This document shows, piece after piece, positions 1 through 20,599 of a stretch of DNA of 64,000 bases. Numbering within the stretch: position 1 is the first letter of the stretch; each line of letters begins with the position of its first letter. The translations under genes and the position numbers were made by a program. This stretch comes from Cristatella mucedo (lineage: Eukaryota; Bryozoa; Phylactolaemata; Cristatellidae): positions 1,119,501 to 1,183,500 of the forward strand of contig WPIO01000049.1 in NCBI GenBank assembly GCA_009760855.2, read 5' to 3'. The notes below the pieces were generated by a model. It had not been told where the DNA came from. It was given only the letters and a program-made list of their open reading frames with translations, and did not search any database.

Positions 1-227
1 CTTTAAAATGAAGTTCGATCTCCCACTCCGACTGCGGCACGACGAGCGTAGGGTTGAACTTTTGAATCTACACTGGCAGCAAAGGTGGTGGGAGAGAGCT
101 ATTTTCTAACTATTTCATGCTCAAGGTCCTGCGCAGACCTAACGGTGCCCGAAGGCAATGCTGCAATAAAAAACATCAATCGTAGGGAGCTGACCGCCAT
201 AGGACTGTGAGGTTTGAGTGGTTGTAC

Positions 228-641
228 CTTAACAGTGGCGATGCACCTTCATTCACAAGAAGGCTAGCAATTTGCTCGTCGCCGCAGAAGTGCAGAGGCG
301 TGTTCAGAGAGGCGTCGCAGGTGTTAACGTCAGCTCCGCATGATATCAGCTTTAGGACAGCTTCTAAATCACGCCTACTGACGGCGCGGTGAAGCTCCGA
401 TTTCCCCGCGGCGTCTCGGAAGTGTATGTCAGCAGCGGCTCTCAGCATTCCCATAGCCGGCTTTCCGAAATACGGAAGTTCGGTGCGACGATAAATAAAG
501 CGCTTTCCTGTAGTGGAGGTAAGAACCACTCCGGCAGTTGCGCTACGTAATCTGGCGCCAGATTCCGCACATTCGGTTTCGTCCTCCGCCTGTGTCGCGT
601 GTGTTTTCTTATTTATTACGACTGGGCTATAACCTGTAGCC

Positions 642-643
<2 letters not shown>
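228..643 (-). CDS. Ankyrin-repeat protein, N-terminal or 5' exon
   Basis: On the minus strand an open frame of about 139 codons runs from an ATG at 643-641 to a good splice donor (AAG/GTACAA) at 228/227, leaving phase 2. Residues about 76-108 (ELHRAVSRRDLEAVLKLI then GADVN) and 110-140 (NTPLHF, LLVNEGASPL) match the ankyrin-repeat pattern (TPLH, LL..GA.), so a protein-binding scaffold role is likely. The subfamily is not recognisable. The rest of the gene would lie to the left, outside the window. The region before residue 60 has no recognisable domain; an internal Met near residue 64 is an alternative start. The ATG overlaps the start codon of the divergent plus-strand gene, so at least one start may be wrong, or the two share a bidirectional promoter. 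Confidence 0.55.
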
Positions 644-10183
<9,540 letters not shown>

Positions 10184-10514
10184 TCGACCTTGCACGGTCT
10201 CACGGTCTTTGCAGTCAGCAATGTCTTTCCACAATGCTAGACAGTTGACAATGTCAATCAATAGGAAGCAAAGTCTGGCAGTTTGCTTATCAATATTGTC
10301 GTGGCTGCAGCATAGGCTGTAAATCTCTTCTCATTCCCTCGTGCTGAACATTGATAATCTTTCGGCCGTCGGTCGGCCAGCAGCAAGGCTCGGTCGTCCA
10401 GGCCCACCGGCCTGACATTCTTGATGAGTCCATTTTGCTGACATGGTATTTGGCATGCAGGCAAATTTGTGTGCCAAGGGGCTGTGGCATAACTTGTCGG
10501 CCTACCTATTTGTT

Positions 10515-10520
10515 AATAAA
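10515..10520 (+). terminator. Poly(A) signal AATAAA of CKAP2-like gene
   Basis: AATAAA in TTGTTAATAAAGATTA, 332 bp after the stop codon at 10183. Confidence 0.5.
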
Positions 10521-10584
10521 GATTACTCTCCTGTACACACATACAGGTATGAGCATGCAAGCCCTGTGTTACCGGCTGTTCCCC

Positions 10585-10735
10585 TAACCATATTATTCAT
10601 TTTGCTTGTTTTTCAAGCATGATTTTGCTTACCATTCAATTGCATTTCACTTTGCAGCAAATGTAAAGCGCCTAGAGAGAGATTAAGTTCTCTGAGGGCG
10701 CTTTATCAAGTGAATTATTAGTATTATTATTATTA
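10585..10735 (+). mobile_element. LINE 3' end (L2/CR1 type)
   Basis: Matches the terminal part of the copy at 14925-15487, including AAAGCGCCTAGAGAGAGATT, the GGGCGCTTTATCAAGTGAAT step and a (TTA)n end. Confidence 0.85.
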
Positions 10736-10739
10736 TATC

Positions 10740-11775
10740 TGATTGTACAATTTAATTATGTATGATAGGGCCTGACATCTGACTGAATGTGAGTTGAGCC
10801 CCAAGCTGGCTTTTCATATTCTCCATCTGAGCTGACTGGTCTTTTTTCTCAACTTATGCTGGGTGGATGCAGATACAGCGATTGGCAATTCTATTTGCCT
10901 AGTATCATGGACTGGCTATGGTGAACGAAGGTTTTTCAAGGGAGTTATGCCTCTTGCTACAGCCATTTAGAAACACTTCTCAGTAATGTTGGCTGCTTTA
11001 GCTAGATTGTTCCTCCACAATTTTTTTATAACGGCGAGGAGCCTTCTAGACATTGACTCCGACAATTTCTCACATACGTCAGATGGGATTCTGTGCCATT
11101 CTTTCTGCAAAAGTTTGAATAATTCATTACCATTTCATGGAAGGATGACGTCTCACTTTCGACACTCAGTAATGTAATGTATCTCCGTCTATAACTCTAA
11201 AGTCATAAAGACCATGTGGGTGTTACGCACGAGTCCTGAATAGCGCTCTCAGCCTATGCAGCTTTCGGTAGCCGACAGACTGCGTCTCACGAAACAAAGA
11301 GAAAGTGGGAAGCATAGCAGTCAGGAGAGCAGTTGAGGTAGTGAGTAGCATGGAAGTAGCAGCTCAGGACCGCCGAAAAGGATGAGCCATAGTCAGTCAC
11401 TGTCCTCACTGCAACTGCTTTGACCGTTGCTCGATTGGTACGCGTACACAAGCTCTTCCTGTCCATAAGCTATTCCTCTTATAAAGGTAAATAGGCCTAA
11501 TTTTCTTTTCCAGGTTAACTCCCGCAAGTTTAGAGTGAATGTAGTGCATTGACAGTGCAAGATTGTAGTAGAGGCTGTGCTTTATCACTGAGAATAATGT
11601 TGGACAAGAAAGATCGACAGCTCACAGCAAGCTTGGATGAATGGTGATCGACACGTAGCTTTGAAAATTTTAGCGTGGACTGTTCAGGCCGAATATACCC
11701 TTCCATGCCAGAGTAACTGCAGAGCTAGCCTGTTTCGCCTGCTAGCCTGTTGGTGAGTGCATTCTGTGCTCACTC
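10740..11775 (+). other. Intergenic, nothing recognised
   Basis: About 1 kb of unique-looking sequence without splice-framed or long open frames and without recognised repeats. Confidence 0.5.
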
Positions 11776-11973
11776 TGTCTGTCTCTCTCCTCTCCATCTT
11801 TCCCCCTGTCTCTCTCTGTCTCTCTCTGTCTGTCTGTCTGTCTGTCTGTCTCTGTCTGTCTCTGTCTGTCTCTGTCTGTCTCTGTCTCTCTCTGTCTCTC
11901 TCTGTCTCTCTCTCTGTCTCTCTCTGTCTCTCTCTGTCTCTCTCTCTGTCTCTCTCTGTCTCTCTCTCTCTCT
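11776..11973 (+). repeat. (TCTG/TCTC)n microsatellite
   Basis: About 200 bp of mixed TCTG and TCTC units. Confidence 0.97.
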
Positions 11974-12420
11974 AGAGTGGACCAGCCTGAACAGGGATGA
12001 ATGCATGGGTGCATCCCTTCACGCCGTGCACCTCGGTGCCAAAAATGTTTACGACTTGTTTTTGGCTATGGTGGCCCTAAAAGACGCTCGCTTTACATCG
12101 AAATGCTGAATATTACCTTACGATGTGCAAACTGTACGAGAATAGAATGAACGGCAAAAAAATTTAGTCAACAATTGTCTCATGCGTAGTTAAGAACTAA
12201 AAGTTGTATTTGCATGCTCAATGATCAGACGTAAACAAAATACAAGCTCCGACGTTTCAAGCAGCTGAAAATCTCATTCTGAATTTTTGCTTAAGCATGG
12301 AACAAGCTCAAAAGCTAGCAGGCAGCTGTAATAATAGTAATATAATTGGGACTCAATAAAAAAAAAGTTGTGTAGCACCAAGAACCGCTCAATGTTGATT
12401 CATCCAAGAAAGAGTGCGGA

Positions 12421-13249
12421 ATGGACATGCAGCACAAGGACAGGCTGACCGGGATGCTTCAAGATAAAAACGGATTCACGGAGGAACGTCGCAAAAATCA
12501 ACACCCAGAGTTTATAGAGATCCAGCGAGGTGACGGCGTTATCCAGCAATGTAACGACGTTATCCAACAAGGTGAAGGCTTTATCCAGCGATACGAAGAC
12601 GTTGTCCGGCGAGGTGAAGGCTTTATACAGCGATACGAAGACGTTGTCCGGCGAGGTGAAGACGTCGCGGATAAAGACGTCGAGGATGAAAACAAAGGAG
12701 ACGATTCCGACGATGGAGATGGCTCCGACGATAGAGATGGCTCGGGCGACGATAGAGACGGCTCAGACGACGATGAAGACGGTTCAGACGACGATGAAGA
12801 TGGCTCCGACGACGATGGAAACGGCTCCAACGACGATGGAGACGACTCCGACGATGGAGACAGCTCCGACGATAGAGACGGCTCCGACAACGATGGAGAC
12901 GGCTCCGACGACAATGGAGGCGGCTCGGACGACGATGGAGACGGCTCAGACGACGATGAAGACGGCTCCGACGACGATGGAAATGGATCCAACGACGATG
13001 GAGACGACTCCGACGATAGAGACAGCTCCGACGATGGAAACGACTCGAACGAAGGAGACGGCTCCCACGACGGAGACGGCTCGGACGACGTTGGAGACGG
13101 CTCCAACGACGATGGAAACGGCTCGGAGGACAATGAAGATGGCTCCGGACGATGGAGATATCTCTGACGATGAAGATGACTCGGACGATGGAGACGGCTC
13201 CGACGAAGGAGAAACTTACTGCGTCTCAGATCCGGGACAATACCATTAA
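12421..13249 (+). repeat. Minisatellite with Asp/Ser-rich reading frame (possible acidic repeat protein)
   Basis: From an ATG at 12421 a frame stays open to 13167. It begins non-repetitively (MDMQHKDRLTGMLQDK), passes three copies of a 42-bp unit (about 12530-12655; two nearly identical, in-frame IQRYEDVVRRGEGF) and then about 480 bp of GAC/TCC/GAT triplets giving (G-S-D-D-D)n. Near 13140-13155 the acidic motif shifts into the next frame (DDGDISDDEDDSDDGDG) and ends ETYCVSDPGQYH with a stop at 13249. All three forward frames and the reverse frame are mostly open, as expected for a triplet repeat, so this may be a noncoding minisatellite. Secreted Ser/Asp-rich proteins of mineralised tissue look similar, but there is no signal peptide or splice evidence here. 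Confidence 0.35.
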
Positions 13250-13401
13250 AGGCGAAATAAGTTTCGGTCCGTATTCACAGCAACGATTCGTCCTTAATTG
13301 CTCTGCTGCTGCGAGAGCGGCGGCTAACACCGTGCTTCACTTTGCCACGCCATGCTTTCATTTCCAGTCTAAGGCTGCTTTAAAGAAAGCCCGATAGTAC
13401 T

Positions 13402-13611
13402 CCAGATTAATAAGTCGGTGGCGCGAGTCGCTCAGGCGGTTGTCGACAGGGTTATTAGAGTGGGCGGCGAAAATTTTAAAGTAATTGAAGAAACGTAGGG
13501 AGACGTCCAGATTAATAAGTCGGTGGCGCGAGTCGCTCAGGCGGTTGTCGACAGGGTTATTAGAGTGGGCGGCGAAAATTTTAAAGTAATTGAAGAAACG
13601 TAGGGAGACGT
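13402..13611. repeat. Perfect 105-bp tandem duplication
   Basis: Two copies, 13402-13506 and 13507-13611, each starting CCAGATTAATAAGTCGG and ending GTAGGGAGACGT, apparently without a mismatch. 105 is a multiple of 3, so the minus-strand frame across both is open by periodicity. Confidence 0.93.
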
Positions 13612-14147
13612 ACGGATGGATTACGAGCATTCCCACCTCCTTCCCACGACTCTTCGATGTTTATGTCACCAGTACTGGGTGGCGGTCACCGTGTAAACCG
13701 CCTTCAATCGGGTTTACGCGGCGAGTCGAGCCTCCTACCGTCTTCCCAACTAGTTCTGTCCTATTTTGTTTTTCTGCAGGACGCTTACACGGGCCCGCTT
13801 ACTCGCTGCGCACCCAGGCGTTCAGGGGAAGAAGATTTTGATATTCGTTTTGGTGAAGGGCTCCTCGTTGCAGGTGCCGATGAACGTCTACCTTTCAAGA
13901 TTGTTTTCATCGCCCGCCAGTAAAAAGGCCAACAAGTAAACCTGCGTCTGGCTAATGCGTCTTCGTTCAGTCTTGGACCGCTCTCCCCACGATTGGCGAC
14001 GGAGCACATAAGGAGCAGATAGGAAGCAGGACTCACCATGCAAACGCGTCATTAACCGAGAGCAGCCGAACGTGGCTGCACTTCTTGGCTAAGTAAAGCC
14101 TCGTGCCAGAGCACGTCGTAGCGGCTCACGAACTACAGTCTTTACTG

Positions 14148-14285
14148 TGTGGTCCAGCGGTTAAGGTGCTCGCCCCGACCAAGGTATGGCTGAGGTCGTG
14201 GGCTCGAGCCCCGAGGCGTATGTGAAGCGTCAGAATAGAGTTTTAAGTTCTCTTGGGGCGCCATGTAAATAAATTATTTAAAAAA
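14148..14285 (+). mobile_element. tRNA-derived SINE, family 2
   Basis: Well-preserved copy: GGTCCAGCGGTTAAGGTGC head (A box), GTGGGCTCGAGCCC (B box region), then AATAGAG...TTCTCTTGGGGCGC tail. Confidence 0.85.
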
Positions 14286-14682
14286 TGAATTATTTACTAC
14301 CGAAAACGGCACACGTAGCGGTGCTAGTTCTTTAAATCCCGTGAGTGAATGCCGGTAAATGCGGTGCCATAAAGCATACCGAGCGGGATGCCAAATCGAC
14401 TATCGGTCAGCTATCCAATGCACAGCAGCCTCAAAGGAAACGCCGCATACAACCCAAGCCGGTCATTCATTCTAGCGTGGCAGGCAGGTTGCATGACGGG
14501 TTTTAATGCGGTGCCCAGTTTTCTGGGCACCACAGGCTTCGAAGAGCTTCGATGCCAAGGCTGGGCGCATGTGGCTCACGTTTTCGTGGTCTAATTGTGG
14601 TCTCTCAATAAGCGCCTTAGCGATGGACATTTTGGAAGATTAAGGAATAGGAGAACTTCGGCCCTATGAAGCCAGTAAGCAT

Positions 14683-14904
14683 ATGCAATTACTGATGAAC
14701 GTGGCTACACGGCTAGTCATCAAAGCCAAGAGGTTCAGCCGTACGTCTCCCACGCTGAAGGAGCTTCGACGGCTTCCGGTCAATAAACCAAGACTCATTA
14801 AAACTCCTACTCCGACCGACAACGCCCACTATGGCTTGGCTCCTTCGTACCTAGCACAACTGCTGCAGCTGTTTCAGCATGCTCGTGGCTCAGGTCTTCT
14901 ATGA
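14683..14904 (+). mobile_element. LINE reverse transcriptase C-terminal fragment, second family
   Basis: Encodes ATRLVIKAKRFSRTSPTLKEL and then GLAPSYLAQLL, the pattern found downstream of the reverse transcriptase in vertebrate non-LTR elements. Internally deleted and abutting the next LINE piece. Confidence 0.6.
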
Positions 14905-14924
14905 ACAATAATGTAGCAGTTTCT

Positions 14925-15487
14925 TTCCTTGCACTGGCTACCAGTCAAGCAACGGATTGACTTCAAGGTTTTGTCGCTCACTTTTAGGTCCCTTCATTCT
15001 ATGGCTCCAGCCTATCTCTCCGACACACTCCCCCATCAGGCCAAGCATCGTACCACCCGCTTTTCGGAATCCAACAGTCTACCAATACCTCATACAAACC
15101 TCAAATCTTTTGGAGACCGTGCATTTAGTTCGTATGCTCCCAAAGCCTGGAACTCCCTCCCGACCTGCGTCAGAACATCACCTGACCTGACCACATTTAA
15201 AAGGAACTTGAAAACACACCTATTTAGGACAGCATTTAGTGGGTCCCTGTGATTCGTTCTTGATGTGCTTATGCGTGCTGACACTGTGCATGCTGCCACT
15301 AACCACATTTGCATGCCGACCCTGTGCATGTCACCCCTAACCATGTTATTTATTTTGTTTGTTTTTCAAGCATGATTTTACTTACCATTCAATTGCATTT
15401 CCCTTTGCAGCAAATGTAAAGCGCCTAGAAAGAGATTAAGTTCTCTGAGGGCGCTTTATCAAGTACATTATTATTATTATTTTATTA
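14925..15487 (+). mobile_element. LINE (L2/CR1 clade) C-terminus and 3' UTR
   Basis: An open frame of about 107 codons (HWLPVKQRIDFKVLSLTFRS..., APAYLSDTLPHQAK, FGDRAFSSYAPKAWNSLP) is the extreme C-terminus of a non-LTR retrotransposon polyprotein. It is followed by about 150 bp of 3' UTR, the hairpin AAAGCGCC...GGGCGCTTT and (TTA)n. The element is 5'-truncated, as usual for LINE insertions. The same sequence recurs at 54195 and 63586. Confidence 0.9.
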
Positions 15488-15739
15488 TTATTTCCTTCAC
15501 CTAAAGACCGTTGGCGACGTAAGCTTACTCTGCAGGTCCTTGACTGTCAGAGCGGGTATTTCAATGCTACTAACTCCTTCGACTTCTCTCATGTATCACC
15601 GTGTGCTTCTCGCTTTCTCTTTCGGTTTCGGAGATGGAGTCTGTTACCGTAGGCGCATCGAAAGAAGCTTACGTTTTGAGTCATCCATTGTCGACTCTCG
15701 TGCGTAATACCCACTCTACTCATGTTACTTTGGCGAGTT

Positions 15740-15960
15740 ATAAACGACGATGCAGTACACGCTTTGGAGGCTGAGCATTTAGCTCTATTCATGCTCGAAA
15801 AGCATGGCACTCGCTCCAGACAGACTTCAAGACATTCACAAAGCTAAAACCGCACCTGTTTCTCACAGCATTGTATGGTCCTTGTGAAGGGTCCTTCGCT
15901 TGATTATGCGCGCCTAAACTGTGCTGGTTAGCACTAAGTATATGGATATGCTTCCTGTGT
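15740..15960 (+). mobile_element. Degenerate LINE C-terminal fragment
   Basis: Reads like a decayed copy of the preceding LINE (ARKAWHSLQTDFKTFTKLKPH...). Confidence 0.45.
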
Positions 15961-16549
15961 AGGAAATTTAAAGATAATGTAAATAATAAATAATGTAAAT
16001 GTAAATAATGTGAAGATGTAAAGAAGGAAATGTAAAATGTCCAGCAATATAAAATATTGCAGGAAAACAGCCAATAAATGCTTATAGCTTTATTGAGTTT
16101 CAAAAGATGAATTAAATTATTGCGGAAAAGGAAAAAATGGGTCGATCAAAATAGACAAGAAAGTCCACAAAATAGGCGTTCGTCGCTTTGTTCTGTCAAC
16201 TACGCTCATGCGTAGAATCCCAAAAAAAGCAAGTAAATGCGTGGACCTTCCAGTCTTGCAGTGGCAGCTGCAGAGTCATTGAGTTCCGTTTATGAAGCAG
16301 GATCATTTAAGCCTAGAAGCATTGATTTACATTCTACTTCTAGGCTACAAATATAATCTGCACACGAGTCTCACACTATCTCAGGCATTAACTTAGCACG
16401 CGTTCATTCTGCCCATCTAACACAATACACGCTAAGAATCTTCACTAAATCAGTAAGTGTATAGCATTGGAGAAGCACAAGTTGTTCATGCATTCCATGA
16501 CCGACTTTAGAGGAATTGGCAAGCGTGGCATCTGCCCATAGTATGCCTT

Positions 16550-16650
16550 CAATTGCATTTCACTTTACAGCAAATGTAAAGCGCCTAGAGAGAGATTGAG
16601 TTCTCTGAGGGCGCTTTATCAAGTGAATTATTATTATTATTATTATTATT
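16550..16650 (+). mobile_element. LINE 3' tail
   Basis: TTCAATTGCATTTCACTTTA, the 3' hairpin and a long (TTA)n end, near identical to 10630-10735. Confidence 0.85.
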
Positions 16651-16659
16651 CAAACAAAT

Positions 16660-17577
16660 GCTTACTGAATTAGAGGCAAGCTCAACTAGCCTGATCATGA
16701 GTCGAGATATTTACAGTGCACAGTTTATGAAATAAAATGGCTTGGGACCAGTGTGTGGCAATCCATGATTAGCAGCAAATCAGCCGAAGCCATGTAATAG
16801 GCAGTCGGTTGAGCCTTAGCAGTTGGGCTGAGTTGTGCCCTAAGCTTTCCGACGTGGGAGACTTGTACCCACGGCTGATTCCAGAGGTCTGTAAACATCT
16901 GACGATTTCAAGTAGATTTCTCTCTACTCCATGGATGCACTCTTGTTAGCTTAATGAATGGACGCTCGTCGTTGTTGCCGTAATCCACTATGGTCGCCAT
17001 GTATGAATGCATTGTTGCTTCACCTACGAGTCTCTAGGCAGAATTCCACGGCCCATGAGGGCCTCACAGATACTCTAGTAAGTCGGCTAACTGCTGTGAG
17101 TACTATTTTTGCGGCCTATTTCTGTACGGAAGTGGAGGCCATTACACCCAGTTTGTAACACTACACCACTTGGTACAACCCAGCAGGACTGTCCTCCCGA
17201 TATACACTAATGTAAGTGCACACCAAAACCGAGAAAGTAAAAAATACGCTAGTATGTGTAGACAAGACCCTCGAAACACCAACACTCGATAAATAGTTCA
17301 CCCAAATTTTAATGGGTCCAAACCGCAACAGTTTTGGTTTACGTTGGTTACCGTCTTGCTACTGTATACATCGGTTGGCCAAAGGTAAATAATGGCAGCA
17401 GAGCAATCCACAAAGCCACGCATATATACTTACTCAATGACAGAAAATCATCAGTATTGAATAATGTGTAGATGCGACTAGGAACTAGCTTGCGGTATTT
17501 GGGACAACAGCTTGACATCCGACTAGGCCAGAAGAAAGCAAAAACCAGCCTGCGATAAACACAACAAACTAAGCAAT
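16660..17577 (+). other. Intergenic, nothing recognised
   Basis: No open frame with splice support and no recognised repeat in about 900 bp. Confidence 0.5.
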
Positions 17578-17864
17578 TGTAACGCCGAAGGCTCGGCGGG
17601 GTAAGCTTGACCTGCCGCTTACCTAGCGGCGTAGCCTATCGCCTAGTGCCGTTCGGTGCGCGCCTACGCGCAATAAGCTGGCCGCCACGAAACGAGCGTT
17701 TCTGGCTCTGACCTGCTTACCGTTACTAAAGGGGGTCGCGAGTCCGCGGCGTGAATTGGAAGCAAGACACACAGATTGGGGATTTTACTGAACTTTATTC
17801 GCAAGCGCACAAAGTCGCTGCGCGTCTAGTTCAGCTTTATCTCCACACTCCTCGCACGCTCTCA

Positions 17865-18190
17865 ACTGCACCAACACTCTTGCGGAGGGAATACTCCTCC
17901 ACACTAAGCGCGACCCGGACCCTAAACCCTAACCGGTGAACTAGGAATCCGTTCCCACCTGTGCCGAGGGAATACCCCAAACACGCCAACTTGCACACTC
18001 TTGCGGAGGGAATACTCCTCCACACTGAAGTGCGAACCGGAGTCTAAACCCTACCCGGTGAACAAGAACTCGGTTTCCACCAGTGCGGCAGGAATACTCC
18101 GCACACGCCAACTCAAGCACTCCTGCGGAGGAAATACTTCTCCACACTGAAGCGCGACCCGGAGCCTAAACGCTACCCGGTGAACTAGAG
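17865..18190 (+). repeat. ~120-bp subrepeats in arm A
   Basis: Three units at about 17875, 17996 and 18116, each with (C/G)GGAGG(G/A)AATACT(C/T)CTCC and a CGGTGAAC end; the inverse array occupies about 19440-19760 in A'. Confidence 0.85.
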
Positions 18191-19099
18191 CTCCACACAC
18201 GCCAACTACGCCTAGCTCGCGCCGGCAAATCCCTATGCCGAGACCACGTGCTAGCGCGCACACACAACACAAAAGAAACACAAAGCACGAAAGAACACAC
18301 AAAATGCCAGCTCGGGCGCGATACGACCGTATTCGGTGGAGTTCCACCGAATCCTCCTAGCGCTGTCTCGTCTTGTTCCGTCAATCGCCGGCGAACAGCC
18401 CGCCCTCCTCCCTCGCTTTCAGAGAAACGAGTGCGACGGCGTCGAAGCCGGACCAAAGACAAAAAGACACGAGGCCAAGAGCGAGCGTCGCTCGACTCTT
18501 AAATACCTAGCTGGAACAATGGGCAAGAGCTTAGTGGTATTGGGCCCGGACACCTTGGCCTATTACAGAAAGGAATTACTACCGTCCCCAGGCCACTGGA
18601 AGGGTACCTCCGTCCAGCTTGAATGGCGAATGGGTTCCAGAAGATTCTTTCTTGGAAAGAGGGAAGGCCGGGGGTTGACAGGCCAGCCAACATCTATCAG
18701 TGTAGCGCCCTGCTGGCTTTGGCTGAATTTTAGCGCGAACAAGAGCTGTTCGGCGGCGGGCTAGAGTCCCTTTGTCCTGGAGCAGTGAGCCAGAGAGGAG
18801 CGTCAGTGCGGTTAGAGAGGAAGCGCTTAGGAGCAGGCCAGGAAGCTCGGAGACGAGCAGCGGCGATTCGGCCTTTAGAATTGGTCCGATACTCGCGGAA
18901 GCTGCTGATAGATGTTGGCTGGCCTGTCAACCCCCGCCTTCCCTCTTCCCAAGAAAGAAGCGTCTGGAACCCATTCGCCATTCAAGCTGGACGGAGGTGC
19001 CCTGCCAGTGGCCTGGGAACGGTAGTCATTCCTTTCCGTAATGGGCCAAGGTGTCCGGGCCCAATACCACTAAGCTCTTGCCCCATTGTCTCAGCCAAG

Positions 19100-19107
19100 T
19101 ATTTAAG
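19100..19107 (+). promoter_or_regulatory. TATA-like box in arm A'
   Basis: TATTTAAG followed about 710 bp later by AATAAA; its inverse lies in arm A near 18498. Consistent with a long-terminal-repeat promoter. Confidence 0.35.
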
Positions 19108-19811
19108 AGTCGAGCGACGCTCGCTCTGGGTCTTTTGCCTCGTGTCTTTTGTCTTTGGTCCGGCTCTGCGCCTCGACGCCGTCGGGCACTCGTTTCTCTG
19201 AAAGCGAGGGAGGAGGGCGGGCTGTCCGCCGACGATGGACGGAACAAGACGAGACAGCGCTAGGAGGATTCGGTGGAACCCCACCGAATACGGTCGAATC
19301 ACGCCCGAGCTGGCATTTTGTGTGTTCTTTCGTGTTTTGTGTTTCTTTTGTGTCGTGTGTGTGCGCGCTAGCACGTGGTCTCGGCATAGGGATTTGCCGG
19401 CGCGAGCTAGGCGTAGTTGGCGTGTGTGGAGCTCTAGTTCACCGGGTAGGGTTTAGGCTCCGGGTCGCGCTTCAGTGTGGAGAAGTATTTCCTCCGCAGG
19501 AGTGCTTGAGTTGGCGTGTGTGGAGTATTCCGGTCGCACTGGTGGAAACCGAGTTCTAGTTCACCGGGTAGGGTTTAGACTCCGGTTCGCACTTCAGTGT
19601 GGAGAAGTACTCCCTCCGCTCGAGTGTTTAAGTTGGCGTGTTTGGGGTATTCCCTCGGCACAGGTGGGAACGGATTCCTACTTCACCGGTTAGGGTTTAG
19701 GGTCCGGATCGCGCTTAGTGTAGAGGAGTATTCCCTCCGCAAGAGTGTTGAACGTGCGAGGAGTGTGGAGATAAAGCTGAACTAGACGCGCAGCGACTTT
19801 GTGCGCTTGCG

Positions 19812-19817
19812 AATAAA
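19812..19817 (+). terminator. AATAAA in arm A'
   Basis: AATAAA within GCGAATAAAGTTCAG; the mirror copy is in arm A. Confidence 0.35.
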
Positions 19818-20599
19818 GTTCAGTAAAATCCCCAATTTGTGTGTCTTGCTTCCAATTCACGCCGCGGACTCACGACCCCCTTTAGTAACGGTAAGCAGGT
19901 CAGCGCCAGAAACGCTCGTTTCGTGGCGGCCAGCTTATTGCGCGGAGGCGCGCACCGAACGGCATTAGGCGATAGGCTACGCCGCTAGGTAAGCGGCAGG
20001 TCAAGCTTACCCCGCCGAGCCTTCGGCGTTACATCAGCAGCTTCCGGGAGTATCGGACCAATTCTAAAGGCCGAATCGCCGCCGCTCGTCTCAGAGCTTC
20101 CTGGCTTGCTCCTAAGCGCTTCCTCTCTAACCGCACTGACGCTCCTCTCTGGCTCACTGCTCCAGGACAAAGGGGCTCTAGCCCGCCGCCGAACAGCTCT
20201 TGTTCGCGCTAAAATTCAGCCAAAGCCAGCAGGGCGCTACACAATGCATAGACCCTTACTGTAGTTAAGCTTCTTCCAGCGCTGCATTTAGCTCTTGCTC
20301 TTTGTCTCGGTTTCTTGAAGCAGATGCATTTATTGATGCCATTTTGCAACTGCATTCTGCGGTTTCCTCGATTAAGAAACCAACCTACGTCCTCTTCTTG
20401 AGAGGATTATCTGCCTCAAAAACCTACTATATAATAGTTATCACAGTGAAAAAAATGTGTTTTGAATATATACTTACAGGAGCCACCAACCTTTTTTATA
20501 TGAGCACAGTGTGCATAGAAAGCGGTCTAGTCTGGCTACGAACGCAGTGTTCATAGCAGGACGGCGTATTAGCTGCAGCAGCCCGCGGGCGGTGCGCCG

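Larger units (their letters stand above)
17578..20241. mobile_element. Compound inverted element A-B-A'-B' with TG...CA ends
   Basis: Segment A (17578-18700) is repeated in reverse complement as A' (18905-20033). Segment B (18701 to about 18908) is repeated in reverse complement as B' (20034-20241). A starts TGTAACGCC, B starts TGTAGCGCC and the element ends GGCGCTACA, so the outer ends form a short TG...CA inverted terminus. The flanks share CAAT on both sides, a plausible 4-bp target-site duplication. The arms differ by scattered substitutions, so this is not a simple cloning or read artefact. In the A' direction there is TATTTAAG at 19100 and AATAAA at 19812, spaced as in a long terminal repeat. 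No transposase or polyprotein frame is visible, so the element would be non-autonomous. The class is not assigned. Confidence 0.75.

Noticed and set aside
13358-13636. Minus-strand protein with two 35-residue repeats
   Set aside because: The repeat in the frame is simply the 105-bp DNA duplication; no independent evidence of coding.
14388-14594. 68-codon plus-strand frame
   Set aside because: Short, no motif, flanked by SINE and LINE fragments.
17920-17940. CCCTAAACCCTAACC as telomeric DNA
   Set aside because: Only two imperfect units inside a 120-bp subrepeat; not a telomere array.
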